Shown: positions 44,570-53,771 of the stretch, piece by piece | Layout: every line of letters starts with the position of its first letter | Position numbering within the stretch: position 1 is the stretch's first letter | Source: Pseudomonadales bacterium | GTDB lineage: Bacteria; Pseudomonadota; Gammaproteobacteria; Pseudomonadales; Halieaceae | Reading direction: 5' to 3' | Assembly (NCBI GenBank): GCA_024234815.1 | Contig: JACKNO010000003.1 | Location: 124,001-188,000, forward strand | Length of the DNA: 64,000 nucleotides | Position numbers and translations under genes: made by a program | The notes under the pieces: model-generated | Seen by the model: the letters and a program-made list of their open reading frames with translations, nothing else | What the model was told of the DNA's origin: nothing | Databases searched by the model: none

Positions 44570-45121
44570 TCAGTTGACCACGGTATCCATCTGGGCACCG
44601 AGCGCCACCAGTTGCAGGCGGCCATCGCTCTTGCGCAGATGGGTAATGGAGCCATTATCGGGCCAGCAACACAGCGTGGTTGCGGCGCCCTGAACCTGGC
44701 CTACCACCGCGTTGATGATCAGGAAGTGAGTGAATACCACCGCCGGGGTAGTCAGCGCCAGTAACTGCCGTGTCGCGCCCTCCCGCCACCGGTGCAGGCT
44801 TGCGGGCTGCTCATCCCAGCGCTGCCGCATGAACTGTCGCAGCCACGCCTGGCGCTGCTCCAGCGGCACCGGCGCCTGGATTTCCCGAAACGCCTCGTCC
44901 ACCTGTACCGTCAGGCCAAGTTGCGACGCCAGGGGCAGCGCGGTCTCCTGCGCCCGCGCCAACGGGCTGCTCAGCAACTGCACATTCCCGGCCGCGAACT
45001 GCGGCAGCAAGGTGCGCGCGGCGTCCGCGGCCTGCTGGTGCCCGAGGTCACTGAGCCCGGGGTCGGGCGCCTGCGCCCAACTCGCCGCGGCCTCGCCATG
45101 TCTTACCAGGTAGATATCCAC
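44570..45121 (-). CDS. SixA-like phosphohistidine phosphatase
   Basis: This 183-residue histidine phosphatase has the catalytic RHG in IYLVRHGEA at the N-terminus, SSPLARAQETA, an acidic FREIQAP segment and a second histidine in VVFTHFLIINA. Length and layout fit the small SixA/GpmB-like group that dephosphorylates Hpt histidines or small phosphoesters. It is the last gene of an aceK-phosphatase-phosphatase run on the minus strand (15-bp gap), and it converges with tesB. Confidence 0.8.
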   Translation of the reverse strand: MDIYLVRHGEAAASWAQAPDPGLSDLGHQQAADAARTLLPQFAAGNVQLLSSPLARAQETALPLASQLGLTVQVDEAFREIQAPVPLEQRQAWLRQFMRQRWDEQPASLHRWREGATRQLLALTTPAVVFTHFLIINAVVGQVQGAATTLCCWPDNGSITHLRKSDGRLQLVALGAQMDTVVN

Positions 45122-45136
45122 GGCAGGACTGCAGCT

Positions 45137-45844
45137 TCAGCGGTAGGTCACCAGATCCTCGGCGCTACTCGCGCCGAACACCTGCAACCAGGAACGGTCA
45201 TTGAAGTATGACAGCGAGGTTCTGCTGCCACTGTAGAAAATCTGGGTGACCGAGCAATTGAATACGGGTTCGTAGAACTGGTAGGTCTGCTCGCCCGTCA
45301 GTCCCAGAACCTGGGCGACCAGCGTCGCGATGGTGCCGCCCGAGGTGAATATACCCAGGGTTTTCCCGCCGCCCTGGCTCTCCATCAACTCCTGCAGCGC
45401 GGCTCGCACGCCGCCGGAATAATCCGCCCAGCTTTGTATCCGTGTCTCCGTGCATTGCGCGGACACCCAGTGGTTGAACACCGCGTCAATCGCCTTCTGG
45501 TAGTCCTTGCTGGAACTCAATCCCCGCTCCACGATGTGGCGCAGCCCGGCATCGGTTTTTACCAACTCCGGTAGCAGGTACTCCAGGTGTTCGTCGTTTT
45601 TAATCTCATTAAAGCGCGGTTCGATGTGGTGAGAAACCGCATGCGGTTGGCTTGCAATCGCCAGCTCAGCCGTCTGCCTTTGCCGCAGCAGCGTGCCGCT
45701 ATAAGCCGCGTCGAGAACGATACCGCTGTCGCGCAGGTAATGACCCAGCAGTGTCGCCTGGCGCTCCCCCAGCGGCGACAGCTTGTCGTAATCCTGCGCA
45801 CCGAAAGACGCCTGGCCGTGCCGAAAAAGATACACAGTAGCCAT
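45137..45844 (-). CDS. Histidine phosphatase family protein
   Basis: This 235-residue phosphoglycerate-mutase-like protein has the catalytic motif YLFRHGQASFG, the arginine region SGTLLRQRQTAE, the acidic FNEIKNDEHLEYL and the second histidine position replaced in GIFTSGGTIATL, where a serine/glycine stretch appears instead of the usual H-G. Loss of that histidine could reduce activity. Its ATG overlaps the aceK stop (ATGA), indicating translational coupling with the IDH kinase/phosphatase. Confidence 0.8.
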   Translation of the reverse strand: MATVYLFRHGQASFGAQDYDKLSPLGERQATLLGHYLRDSGIVLDAAYSGTLLRQRQTAELAIASQPHAVSHHIEPRFNEIKNDEHLEYLLPELVKTDAGLRHIVERGLSSSKDYQKAIDAVFNHWVSAQCTETRIQSWADYSGGVRAALQELMESQGGGKTLGIFTSGGTIATLVAQVLGLTGEQTYQFYEPVFNCSVTQIFYSGSRTSLSYFNDRSWLQVFGASSAEDLVTYR

Positions 45845-47586
45845 CAGGCGCTCTCCAACAGGGCCGCGGGGCCGCGCTCAAAGCGGAGCTTGCGGCGATA
45901 GGGAAAAAAGTCCTCGATGTGGCCGTCGCGAATACGCTGCTGCAGGTGTTGCCAGAAGGAGGCCTCGTAAATATCGCTGTGCAGGCGGTCGAACACCTTG
46001 CGCGCGCGCTGGTTGCCCGAGAAAAACAGGCGGAACTCCTCGGGGAAAATATCGTTGGGCCCCACCGTATACCAGGGCTTGCTGGACATCTCCTCGTCCT
46101 CGCTACGCGGCGCCGGGATGGTGCGGAAGTTGCAGTCCACCAGGGGTACGATCTCATCGTAGTCGTAGAACACGACGCGGCCGTGCCGGGTCACGCCAAA
46201 GTTTTTCAGCAGCATGTCACCGGGAAAGATATTCGCCGATGCGAGTTGCTTGATCGCGTTGCCGTATTCATCCATGACCGCCAGAATCTGTTCATCGGTG
46301 GCGTCGTGGAGGTACAGGTTCAGCGGGATCATACGCCGCTCAACATAAACATGCTTGATCACCAGCGTCTTGCCATGCTCCTCGATAACAGAGGGGGCCA
46401 CCTTGTACAGCTCCTCCATTAACTCGTCGCTAAAACGCTCGCGGGCAAACGCCAGATTGTTGAACTCCTGTGTGTCGGCCATGCGCCCCGCCCGGTCGGC
46501 GCGCTTGACCAGTCGATACTTCGCCCTGACCTGTTCCCGGGTCATCTCCTTGGGGGGCGTGAACCTGTCCTTGATAATCTTGAATACAAAGTCGTAGGAC
46601 GGCATGGTGAACACGCACATCACCATACCCTTGATACCCGGAGCGATGATGAACTGGTCGGTGGTGCTGTCCATATGCCGGAAAGCGCAGCGATAGTAGT
46701 AGGTCTTGCCGTGCTTGTTGTAACCCATCGAGCTGTATATTTCAGAAATGGGTTTGGCGGGCATCAGCTGCTGCAGGAACAGCACGTATTGGGACGGGAT
46801 GCTGGCGTCCACCAGAAAATAGGAGCGCGTGAAACTGAACAGGACACTGACCTTGTCGGAGCCAAACAACACGGTATCCACGTAAACCGCGCCGGCTTCG
46901 TTGTTGAGCACCGGCAGGACAAAGGGCATCGAGCCGCTGGCGGTCACTATACGGCCCACGATATAGGCGCCCTTGTTGCGATAGAAGTGGTGCTTGAGCA
47001 CCTGGAACTCGACATCGCCGCCGCTGAGGTCAAATCGCTTCGCCAGGTAGCTATTCACCACGCCGATAATGTTGCGGATATCCCTGGCCTTGTCCTCGTA
47101 GGGAATGGTAAAGGCGTAGTCGTCCAGCAATTGCTCCAACACGGCCTGCAGCGACGACTCCAGACGATAGCGGTTATACACCTTGCTGACATCCACCGGC
47201 GGCATATCGCCCCGGGGCGAAAATACGAACACGTATTCGTTGCGAATCTTGCGGTGCTTGAAAACAGCGCCGTACACTGAATTGAAAAAAGTCTCGGCGA
47301 TCTCGAAGTTGTCGTGGCCGGCGATCAGGCTGGAGTAGAAGTCACGAGCGTCGCGCCAGAACTCCAGGTCGTACAACTGCTCGCCCGCGATCAGCTCCAC
47401 GTATTCATTCACACGCATGGTGTGGGCTTTGTACAGGTCTATACGCTGGGAGGCCGCCATCTGGATACCATGCCAGTCGGCAATTTCAAACCACGACCGG
47501 GCGGCCAGCGTGATGTTCTGGAACTCGGCGAAATACGAGTCAAACCCGTTGAGTATCGTTCTTGCAAACCGCTCTTTGCGTTCCAC
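45844..47586 (-). CDS. aceK: Isocitrate dehydrogenase kinase/phosphatase
   Basis: This 580-residue bifunctional enzyme switches isocitrate dehydrogenase on and off, which controls flux into the glyoxylate shunt. It shows the AceK-specific start FARTILNGFDSYFAEF-type segment, a regulatory domain, and the kinase-like domain with LVIKHVYVERRMIPLNLYL, ASANIFPGDMLLKNFGVTRH and VVFYDYDEIVPL. The frame is open far upstream across the SDR gene; the GTG at 47586 gives the family length (E. coli 578) and lies after the SDR stop. No aceA/aceB lies beside it. Confidence 0.95.
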   Translation of the reverse strand: MERKERFARTILNGFDSYFAEFQNITLAARSWFEIADWHGIQMAASQRIDLYKAHTMRVNEYVELIAGEQLYDLEFWRDARDFYSSLIAGHDNFEIAETFFNSVYGAVFKHRKIRNEYVFVFSPRGDMPPVDVSKVYNRYRLESSLQAVLEQLLDDYAFTIPYEDKARDIRNIIGVVNSYLAKRFDLSGGDVEFQVLKHHFYRNKGAYIVGRIVTASGSMPFVLPVLNNEAGAVYVDTVLFGSDKVSVLFSFTRSYFLVDASIPSQYVLFLQQLMPAKPISEIYSSMGYNKHGKTYYYRCAFRHMDSTTDQFIIAPGIKGMVMCVFTMPSYDFVFKIIKDRFTPPKEMTREQVRAKYRLVKRADRAGRMADTQEFNNLAFARERFSDELMEELYKVAPSVIEEHGKTLVIKHVYVERRMIPLNLYLHDATDEQILAVMDEYGNAIKQLASANIFPGDMLLKNFGVTRHGRVVFYDYDEIVPLVDCNFRTIPAPRSEDEEMSSKPWYTVGPNDIFPEEFRLFFSGNQRARKVFDRLHSDIYEASFWQHLQQRIRDGHIEDFFPYRRKLRFERGPAALLESA

Positions 47587-47615
47587 CTGGATAAAGCGTC
47601 TCCCTGTATCGGCAG

Positions 47616-48413
47616 CTAGATCTGCGGATTGCCGAACAGGCGGCGCAACTTGCGCATGCCGCCGATCCAGCGATCGTAATCGTCCGTTTTGCGTTGCCGG
47701 TATTGCACGACCTCCTTGTGCGGGAGAATCAGGAACTCTTCGCGGGCAAGCCCCTGGACGACTTCGTCCGCCACCTGTTGCGGCGTCAGGATACCATCCA
47801 CCCCCGCTGTTCCGCCGTCGCCATCGCCAATACTGCCCACCATCCTGGTGGCTACGGCCTGCGGGCACAAAACCGATACCCGGATGCCGTCGTCACCATG
47901 GGTGATCGCCAGCGATTCAGCGAAACCGATGGCGGCATGCTTGGTGGTTGAATAGGCGGCATCGCCCACCTGGCTGAGCAAGCCCGCAGCGGAGGCCGTA
48001 TTGAGAAAATATCCGGTGCCGCGCTCGAGCATACCCGGCAGGCAGGCTCGCGCAGCATAGACGTGGGACATCACGTGAATCTCCCACATGGCCTGCCAGG
48101 TGGAATTGGGAGCTGAGGTCGCCCACCAGGGTTCGCCATCCGTCGCGATGATGCCGGCGTTACTGCAGAACAGGTCGATCACGCCGTAGCGCTCCTCGAC
48201 CGCGGCAACCATGGCCTGGATCTGGCTCTCGTCGCGCACGTCCACGGCAAAGGCATCGCCATCGATGGCAGATGCTACGGCTGCGGCGCTGTCATCCTCG
48301 CGGTCCGTGACGACAACCTTGCGAGCGCCTTCCTGGTGAAAGCGCTCACACAGGGCTTTGCCGATGCCATTGCCACCGCCGGTGACAACGACAACTTTGC
48401 CGTTTACATCCAC
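47616..48413 (-). CDS. Short-chain dehydrogenase/reductase
   Basis: This 265-residue SDR has the NAD(P)-binding TGGGNGIGKAL, the N-S-Y-K catalytic set (CSNAGII, FLNTASAAG, YSTTKHA) and a late ICP-like VSVLCPQAVATRM. It begins with GTG at 48413, overlapping the stop of the LLM-class oxidoreductase gene (TAGTG), so the two are coupled. It is probably an oxidation step on an acyl or alicyclic substrate of the nearby acyl-CoA dehydrogenase operon; the substrate is not determined. Confidence 0.85.
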   Translation of the reverse strand: MDVNGKVVVVTGGGNGIGKALCERFHQEGARKVVVTDREDDSAAAVASAIDGDAFAVDVRDESQIQAMVAAVEERYGVIDLFCSNAGIIATDGEPWWATSAPNSTWQAMWEIHVMSHVYAARACLPGMLERGTGYFLNTASAAGLLSQVGDAAYSTTKHAAIGFAESLAITHGDDGIRVSVLCPQAVATRMVGSIGDGDGGTAGVDGILTPQQVADEVVQGLAREEFLILPHKEVVQYRQRKTDDYDRWIGGMRKLRRLFGNPQI

Positions 48414-49453
48414 TACAGCAGTTCCTTCGCGATCAGCTCCAGAACGACCGGATCCTGCACACTCAGCAGCATGCTGCCCACTTCACCGCGCTTGCCCGCT
48501 TCTTTCCAGGCTGACAGGCGCTCCCTGATGCGCCCTTCCGAGCCGATCAGGGAGACCTCGTCCAGCAGTTCGTTGGGGACCAATGCCTCGGCTTCCGCTT
48601 TATTACCTGCCAGGTACAGGTCCTGGATTCGCGTTGCCGCGTCGCCGTAACCCAGGCGCGTCGCGTAATCGGTGTAGAAATTCTTGCCCTTGGCACCCAT
48701 GCCGCCAATATAGAGCGCGAGCCAGGGACGCAGGGCGTTGTAGGCGGCGTCGAGGTCGTCATTCAGCATCACCATGACAAATGGCGCGACATCAAAATTC
48801 GCGAGGGATTTGCCGTTGCCCGCCTTGGCGAAGCCGGCGTCGAGGTGCTCGCCCAGTACCGAGTATTTATTGGGGTCCATCCACACCGGGAAAACCCCGT
48901 CGGCCACTTCCGCGGCACAGCGCAGCCCTGCCGGGGTAATGGAAGCCGTGTAGATCGGTATCTCCGGGTTGCCCTGCAGGATGGATTTCAGGGGTTTGCC
49001 CAGGCCCGTGGTACCCGCGCCTTTCAGGGGGAGCTGGTAGATCTCGCCGTCGAATTCCACCGGCCCTTCGCGCGCCATGATCTTGCGCATGATCTGGATG
49101 TACTCTTTGGTACGCGTGACCGGCTTGCCGTAAGGCACACCGTGCCAGCCTTCAACCACCTGCGGGCCGGAAGCGCCGAGGCCGACGATAAAGCGCCCGC
49201 CGGACAACTGGTCCAGGGACATCGACGTCATGGCGCACATGGCCGGGCTGCGCGCCGGCATCTGCATGATCGCCGTGCCAACCTTGATCTTCTTGGTCTG
49301 GGCCAATACCCAGGCCGCGGCGGTAACGGCATCGTTGCCGTATGCCTCCGCCGTCCACACCGAGTCGTAGCCCATGGATTCCGCGTGCTGGATCAGGTCG
49401 ATTGGAATATGTATTTGCTTGCCGGAATAACCCAGCAGAAAGCCCAGTTTCAT
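48413..49453 (-). CDS. LLM-class (luciferase-like) oxidoreductase
   Basis: This 346-residue TIM-barrel flavin- or F420-type oxidoreductase has MKLGFLLGYSGKQIHIPIDL, YDSVWTAEAYGNDAV, RFIVGLGASGPQVVEGWHG and PIYTASITPAGLRCAAEVADGV-type segments of the group often labelled F420-dependent in actinobacteria. Gammaproteobacteria usually lack F420, so FMN is possible. It forms an operon with the SDR (TAGTG overlap) and, upstream, with the two acyl-CoA dehydrogenases, which suggests catabolism of an acyl or steroid-like substrate. Confidence 0.85.
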   Translation of the reverse strand: MKLGFLLGYSGKQIHIPIDLIQHAESMGYDSVWTAEAYGNDAVTAAAWVLAQTKKIKVGTAIMQMPARSPAMCAMTSMSLDQLSGGRFIVGLGASGPQVVEGWHGVPYGKPVTRTKEYIQIMRKIMAREGPVEFDGEIYQLPLKGAGTTGLGKPLKSILQGNPEIPIYTASITPAGLRCAAEVADGVFPVWMDPNKYSVLGEHLDAGFAKAGNGKSLANFDVAPFVMVMLNDDLDAAYNALRPWLALYIGGMGAKGKNFYTDYATRLGYGDAATRIQDLYLAGNKAEAEALVPNELLDEVSLIGSEGRIRERLSAWKEAGKRGEVGSMLLSVQDPVVLELIAKELL

Positions 49454-49544
49454 AGTGATGCTCCAGTTGTCAGGGGATGAATCGACCCCGGGGAAGTATA
49501 GTCGGCAATTGCCCGGGCGCCCGTTTCGCGCCCGGCATTACCCG

Positions 49545-50681
49545 CTAGCTATACCGCAAGGCGTTGAATTTTGCCTGATGATAGTCACCGTTGCCAAAGG
49601 TGGTGTTGATCATCATCAGACGTTTTGCAAAATGCCCGATATCCAGTTCATCGGTCAAACCCATGCCGCCGTGCAGCTGTATGGCTTCGCCATATACCAG
49701 CTTACCCGCGCGGTCCAGCATCACCTTGAGGGCGTGTACGGCCGTGGCCGCGTCCTCCTTCTCATCGGTGAGGGCGCACACGGCCCGGTACAGCAGGGAT
49801 TTGGTCTGCTCGTAGGCCATGAAGGTGTCGACCATGCGATGCTGCAGGGCCTGGAAACTGCCGATTGCCACATTGAACTGCTTGCGGGTCTTGGTGTACT
49901 CGAGCGTCTTGGCGTTCAGTTGCTCCATTATTCCCAGCGCTTCCGCGGCCAGCGCCATATTCGCTTCCACCACCACCGCCTCGATTAGCGCGAGCCCCTG
50001 GTCCAGCTCCCCGACGAGGTCTGTCGCGGCTACCTTCACGTCCTTCAATACGAGGTTGGCCACCAGTTGCCCGTCCATCAGGCGATAGGTTTTCTTCTCG
50101 ATGCCGGCGGCGTCCGCAGGCAACAGGAACAGGCTGATGCCGTGCTCGTCGCTCTGTTCACCGCTGCTGCGGGCGGACACGATCAGGTGGTCGGCGTTGG
50201 CGCCGTTGAATACCACCACCTTTTCCCCATTCAGCCGGTACCCGCCATCCTGCGCCGTGGCGGTCGTGGCGACATCCGCCAATTCAAAGCGGCTCTGGCG
50301 CTCCAGGTAGGCGAAGGCGCCCAGGCAGGAACCGTCAATAATCTTCGGGATATAATTTGCCTGCAATTCCGCACTGCCGCCTTTTTGCAGCAGGCCGCCA
50401 AACAGCAGCACGGTGGCGAGATAGGGTTCCAGCACCAGGCCCTTGCCCAGCTGTTCCATCACCACCATGACATCGACCGCGCTGCCGCCGAATCCGCCGT
50501 GCTCCTCGGCGAAGGGCACAGACAACCAGCCCAGCTCCGCGAATGTGCGCCAGAGTTCCGCGCTCATACCCGTCTCCGAGGCGGCGATGCCCTGGCGGGT
50601 GTCAAAGCTGTAGTCATCCTGGATAAAACGCGCGACGCTGTCGCGCAACATGACCTGCTCTTCGGTAAAATCAAAGTTCAT
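49545..50681 (-). CDS. Acyl-CoA dehydrogenase (first of a pair)
   Basis: This 378-residue FAD-dependent acyl-CoA dehydrogenase fold protein starts MNFDFTEEQVMLRDSVARFI and has a mid beta-domain (GYRLNGEKVVVFNGANADHL) and a C-terminal helix bundle with QLHGGMGLTDELDIGHF. It lacks the usual YAQTRxQFG catalytic loop form and resembles partners that pair with a second, dissimilar dehydrogenase. Heteromeric FadE pairs of this type are known in steroid side-chain and ring breakdown. The adjacent gene encodes the likely partner (33-bp gap). Confidence 0.85.
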   Translation of the reverse strand: MNFDFTEEQVMLRDSVARFIQDDYSFDTRQGIAASETGMSAELWRTFAELGWLSVPFAEEHGGFGGSAVDVMVVMEQLGKGLVLEPYLATVLLFGGLLQKGGSAELQANYIPKIIDGSCLGAFAYLERQSRFELADVATTATAQDGGYRLNGEKVVVFNGANADHLIVSARSSGEQSDEHGISLFLLPADAAGIEKKTYRLMDGQLVANLVLKDVKVAATDLVGELDQGLALIEAVVVEANMALAAEALGIMEQLNAKTLEYTKTRKQFNVAIGSFQALQHRMVDTFMAYEQTKSLLYRAVCALTDEKEDAATAVHALKVMLDRAGKLVYGEAIQLHGGMGLTDELDIGHFAKRLMMINTTFGNGDYHQAKFNALRYS

Positions 50682-50714
50682 CTAACTGACCTCTATACTC
50701 TTTACACGCGTGCA

Positions 50715-51899
50715 TCACAGACCGAGCACGGCCTTGGCGATAATGTTTTTCTGTATTTCGTTGGAGCCGCCGTAAACAGTGGCTGCCCGCCCATACATGA
50801 ACGACTGGCGGGCCTTGCTGCCGAAATCGTGGCCCAACTCTTCGGCGCTCAGATCGTTCGGCAGTACGCCCTGGTAGTAAGCGGCCACTTCCATGGCGAG
50901 CGACTGCACCGCCTGTTGCAGCTCGGTACCCTTGATCTTCAACAGTGAGGACTCGGCTCCCGGGGCGCCACCCGAAGCTACCGCTGCCAGTACCCGCAGC
51001 TCGGTAAACTCCAGCGCCATCAGTTCAATCTCGATGTCGGACATGCGGGCCTGGAACCCGGGCTCGGCCAGCAGTGACTTGCCGGCATTGACCTCGCGCT
51101 TCGCGAAATCCCTGACCTGGGCCAGGTTGCGCTTGGTATCCGCAACGCCGGCGATGGAGGTGCGTTCGTGCGCCAGCAGGGCCTTGGCATAGGTCCAGCC
51201 CTTGTCCTGCTCTCCGATACGGTTGGCCACCGGCACCCGCACCTCGTTGAACTCCACCTCGTTCAAACTGTGGTGGTTATCGATAGACACAATGGGGTTC
51301 ACCTTGATGCCCGGCGACTTCATATCGATCAACAGGAAACTGATACCCTGCTGTTTCTTGCCCTCATTGCTGGTGCGCACGAGGCAGAAAATCCAGTCGG
51401 CGAACTGGGCGTAGGTAGTCCATATTTTGGCTCCGGTGACAACGTACTCGTCGCCATCCAGAACCGCCCTGGTCTTGAGGGAGGCGAGATCGGACCCGGA
51501 ACCCGGTTCGGAGTAGCCCTGGCACCACCACTCGTCACTGGCGAGAATCGAGGGCAGGAAACGGTCCTTCTGTTCCTGCGTGCCGAAGGTATAGATCACC
51601 GGCCCCACCATTTTCAGGCCAAAGGGCACGACATCCCGGACGCCGGCGGCGGCCCGCTCTGAATCGTAGATGAACTGCCTGGTGGCATCCCAGCCGGTAC
51701 CGCCGTACTCGACCGGCCAGTTAGGTGCAATCCAGCCCTTCTCGTGCAACCGCTTCTGCCAGTCGATTACGGCCTGTTTGTATACCTTGGGATCTCCCGA
51801 AGCCAGCCGCGCCTGCAGTTCCGCATCGTAGGATTCAGACAGAAAGGTGCGCACTTCGTCGCGAAATGCCAGTTCCTCGGGGGTAAATGATGTATCCAC
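50715..51899 (-). CDS. Acyl-CoA dehydrogenase (second of a pair)
   Basis: This 394-residue acyl-CoA dehydrogenase begins MDTSFTPEELAFRDEVRTFL. It has QGYSEPGSGSDLASLKTRAV and YVVTGAKIWTTYAQFADWIF in the substrate/FAD half, and ends ATVYGGSNEIQKNIIAKAVLG, the typical FAD-binding tail. It resembles FadE-type enzymes used for cyclic or branched acyl-CoAs. It is the first gene of the acyl-CoA dehydrogenase/LLM/SDR series on the minus strand. The upstream 148 bp hold no other gene. Confidence 0.88.
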   Translation of the reverse strand: MDTSFTPEELAFRDEVRTFLSESYDAELQARLASGDPKVYKQAVIDWQKRLHEKGWIAPNWPVEYGGTGWDATRQFIYDSERAAAGVRDVVPFGLKMVGPVIYTFGTQEQKDRFLPSILASDEWWCQGYSEPGSGSDLASLKTRAVLDGDEYVVTGAKIWTTYAQFADWIFCLVRTSNEGKKQQGISFLLIDMKSPGIKVNPIVSIDNHHSLNEVEFNEVRVPVANRIGEQDKGWTYAKALLAHERTSIAGVADTKRNLAQVRDFAKREVNAGKSLLAEPGFQARMSDIEIELMALEFTELRVLAAVASGGAPGAESSLLKIKGTELQQAVQSLAMEVAAYYQGVLPNDLSAEELGHDFGSKARQSFMYGRAATVYGGSNEIQKNIIAKAVLGL

Positions 51900-52047
51900 T
51901 GTGATACCTCTCGTGTGGGTCCGTGTTTTTGACCTTTGAGTATGTTTTTAATTTTCAGGGCATGTACCATAGCGATTCCGGCCCCACAAAACAAGACTTG
52001 CAAGCCGTCGTGGAAAGGTTGTCCGCGGGGGAGATCGGTACGGGTGC

Positions 52048-52902
52048 TCAGTAGAGCAGGCTATAGAGTTTGCGCTGGTATTCGGCCGCCAGCGGGTCGC
52101 CTTTGCCGAGGCTGGCGATGGTGTCCAGCAGCAGCTTCTTGGTGGCGCCATCGGCGTGGTTCAGGTCCCGTCGCAGTATAGCGATGATGCACTCCATCGC
52201 CTCCCTGAACTGGCCGCTGTTGGTGTACTGGACCGCCAGCTGGTGGCGCAGGTCGAGGTCGTCGGGGGTTTCCGCGAGACGCTGCTCCAGCGCCTCGATT
52301 TCCGGAGACCTGGCCGCCTCGCGCTTGATTTCCAGCTGGGCGCGCAACTGCTCCCAGCTGGCGTCCTGGTCCGCCAGGCGCACGGTGGCCAGCACGGTTT
52401 CCGCCTCGTCCAGGCGCAGGTTTTCTATCAGGGCGCGGGCATAGCCCAGGGTGATATCCAGGCGCTGGCCCGACTCGTCCCAGGCCTGCCGCAGGGGCGC
52501 CAGCGCGGCGCCGAAATCGCCCTCGGCCATCGCCTGTTGCGCCAGTTCCAGCAGCCCGTCCCAGGGCTTGGGAAGGTACTTTTCCAGCATTTCTCGAATC
52601 CTGGTCTCCGGTTGCGCGCCGGCGAATCCATCCACCGGCTGGCCGTCCTGGATAACCATCACCGTGGGCAGGCTGCGCACCCCGAACTGCTGGGTGATCA
52701 TCTGCTGCTCATCGGCGTTGACTTTGGCCAGCAGAAAGGTGCCCTGGTACTCGTTGGCGATTTTCTCCAGCAGCGGCATCAGAACCTTGCACGGCTCACA
52801 CCAGTCCGCCCAAAAATCCACCACTACGGGGCGCTTGTGGGATTCCTTTATGAGGAGTTGAGCCGCATTGGACTCGTCGATAGTAACGATAAAATTGCTC
52901 AC
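52048..52902 (-). CDS. cnoX: CnoX/YbbN-type thioredoxin-TPR chaperedoxin
   Basis: This 284-residue protein fuses a thioredoxin domain (VVDFWADWCEPCKVLMPLL, active site CEPC) to TPR-like helices. In E. coli the homologue protects unfolding proteins from oxidation and hands them to GroEL or DnaK. Its place next to dapB-dnaJ-dnaK-grpE fits that role. I start at GTG 52902 (VSNFIVTID), preceded by AGAAGGGAAG; the frame is open 11 codons earlier. Unlike the E. coli protein, this one keeps both thioredoxin cysteines. Confidence 0.88.
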   Translation of the reverse strand: MSNFIVTIDESNAAQLLIKESHKRPVVVDFWADWCEPCKVLMPLLEKIANEYQGTFLLAKVNADEQQMITQQFGVRSLPTVMVIQDGQPVDGFAGAQPETRIREMLEKYLPKPWDGLLELAQQAMAEGDFGAALAPLRQAWDESGQRLDITLGYARALIENLRLDEAETVLATVRLADQDASWEQLRAQLEIKREAARSPEIEALEQRLAETPDDLDLRHQLAVQYTNSGQFREAMECIIAILRRDLNHADGATKKLLLDTIASLGKGDPLAAEYQRKLYSLLY

Positions 52903-52952
52903 GCGACTTCCCTTCTCTGACGATTTTCGGAACAACCGCGTCCCGGCGCGGT

Positions 52953-53771
52953 TCAGCCCAGTTTCTTGAGGCCCAGTACATCCTGCATGTCATACAGGCC
53001 GGGGGCCGTGCCCGCCAGCCAGTTGGCGGCACGCACGGCCCCGCGCGCAAAGGACATGCGGCTGGAGGCCTTGTGGGTAATTTCAACTCGCTCGCCATCC
53101 GCGGCAAAGGTGACCGTATGATCGCCCACGATGTCGCCGGCGCGCACGGTGGCGAAGCCGATGGTCTCACGCGAACGGGCGCCCGTCTGGCCTTCCCTGC
53201 CATAGACCGCGACCTTGTCCAGGTCGCGACCAAGCGCGCTGGCCACCACCTGGCCCATGCTCAGGGCCGTGCCGGAGGGAGCGTCGATCTTGTGACGGTG
53301 GTGAGCTTCGTACACCTCGATATCCACCTCGTCACCCAACACCCTGGCGGCCATGTCCAGCAATTGGAAACACAGGTTGACGCCGGTACTGAAATTGGAG
53401 GCCTTGCAGATGGCAATGCCCGACGCGGCCTGGTCGATGACCTGCTGCTGGGCGGGGGTAAAGCCGGTGGTGCCGATCACCATGGCGACCTTGTGCCCGG
53501 CGCAGGTGGCGATATTGTCCAGGGTTGCAGCGGGCACCGTGAAATCGATGAGCACGTCGATCTGGTCGATAACTGCGGCCAGGTCTCCCACTACGGGCAC
53601 CCCGTTGCGACCCTGGCCCGCCAATTCGCCGGAGTCCGCGCCCAGAAAACTGCTGGCCGGCTGTTCGACCGCCGCGGTGAGCTCCAGCCCGTCGCCCGCG
53701 AGGGCGATGGCCTCGACCAGGGTGCGCCCCATGCGGCCGGCGGCGCCGGTTATACCGATGCGGACGCTCAT
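52953..53771 (-). CDS. dapB: 4-hydroxy-tetrahydrodipicolinate reductase
   Basis: This 272-residue enzyme belongs to the lysine/diaminopimelate pathway. It has the N-terminal Rossmann motif VRIGITGAAGRMGRTLVEAI, VMVIGTTGFTPAQQQ and the catalytic EVYEAHHRHKIDAPSGTA loop. Its ATG overlaps the dnaJ stop (ATGA), so it is translated with the chaperone genes, as in Pseudomonas gene order. carA, which often follows dapB, is not present here. Confidence 0.96.
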   Translation of the reverse strand: MSVRIGITGAAGRMGRTLVEAIALAGDGLELTAAVEQPASSFLGADSGELAGQGRNGVPVVGDLAAVIDQIDVLIDFTVPAATLDNIATCAGHKVAMVIGTTGFTPAQQQVIDQAASGIAICKASNFSTGVNLCFQLLDMAARVLGDEVDIEVYEAHHRHKIDAPSGTALSMGQVVASALGRDLDKVAVYGREGQTGARSRETIGFATVRAGDIVGDHTVTFAADGERVEITHKASSRMSFARGAVRAANWLAGTAPGLYDMQDVLGLKKLG

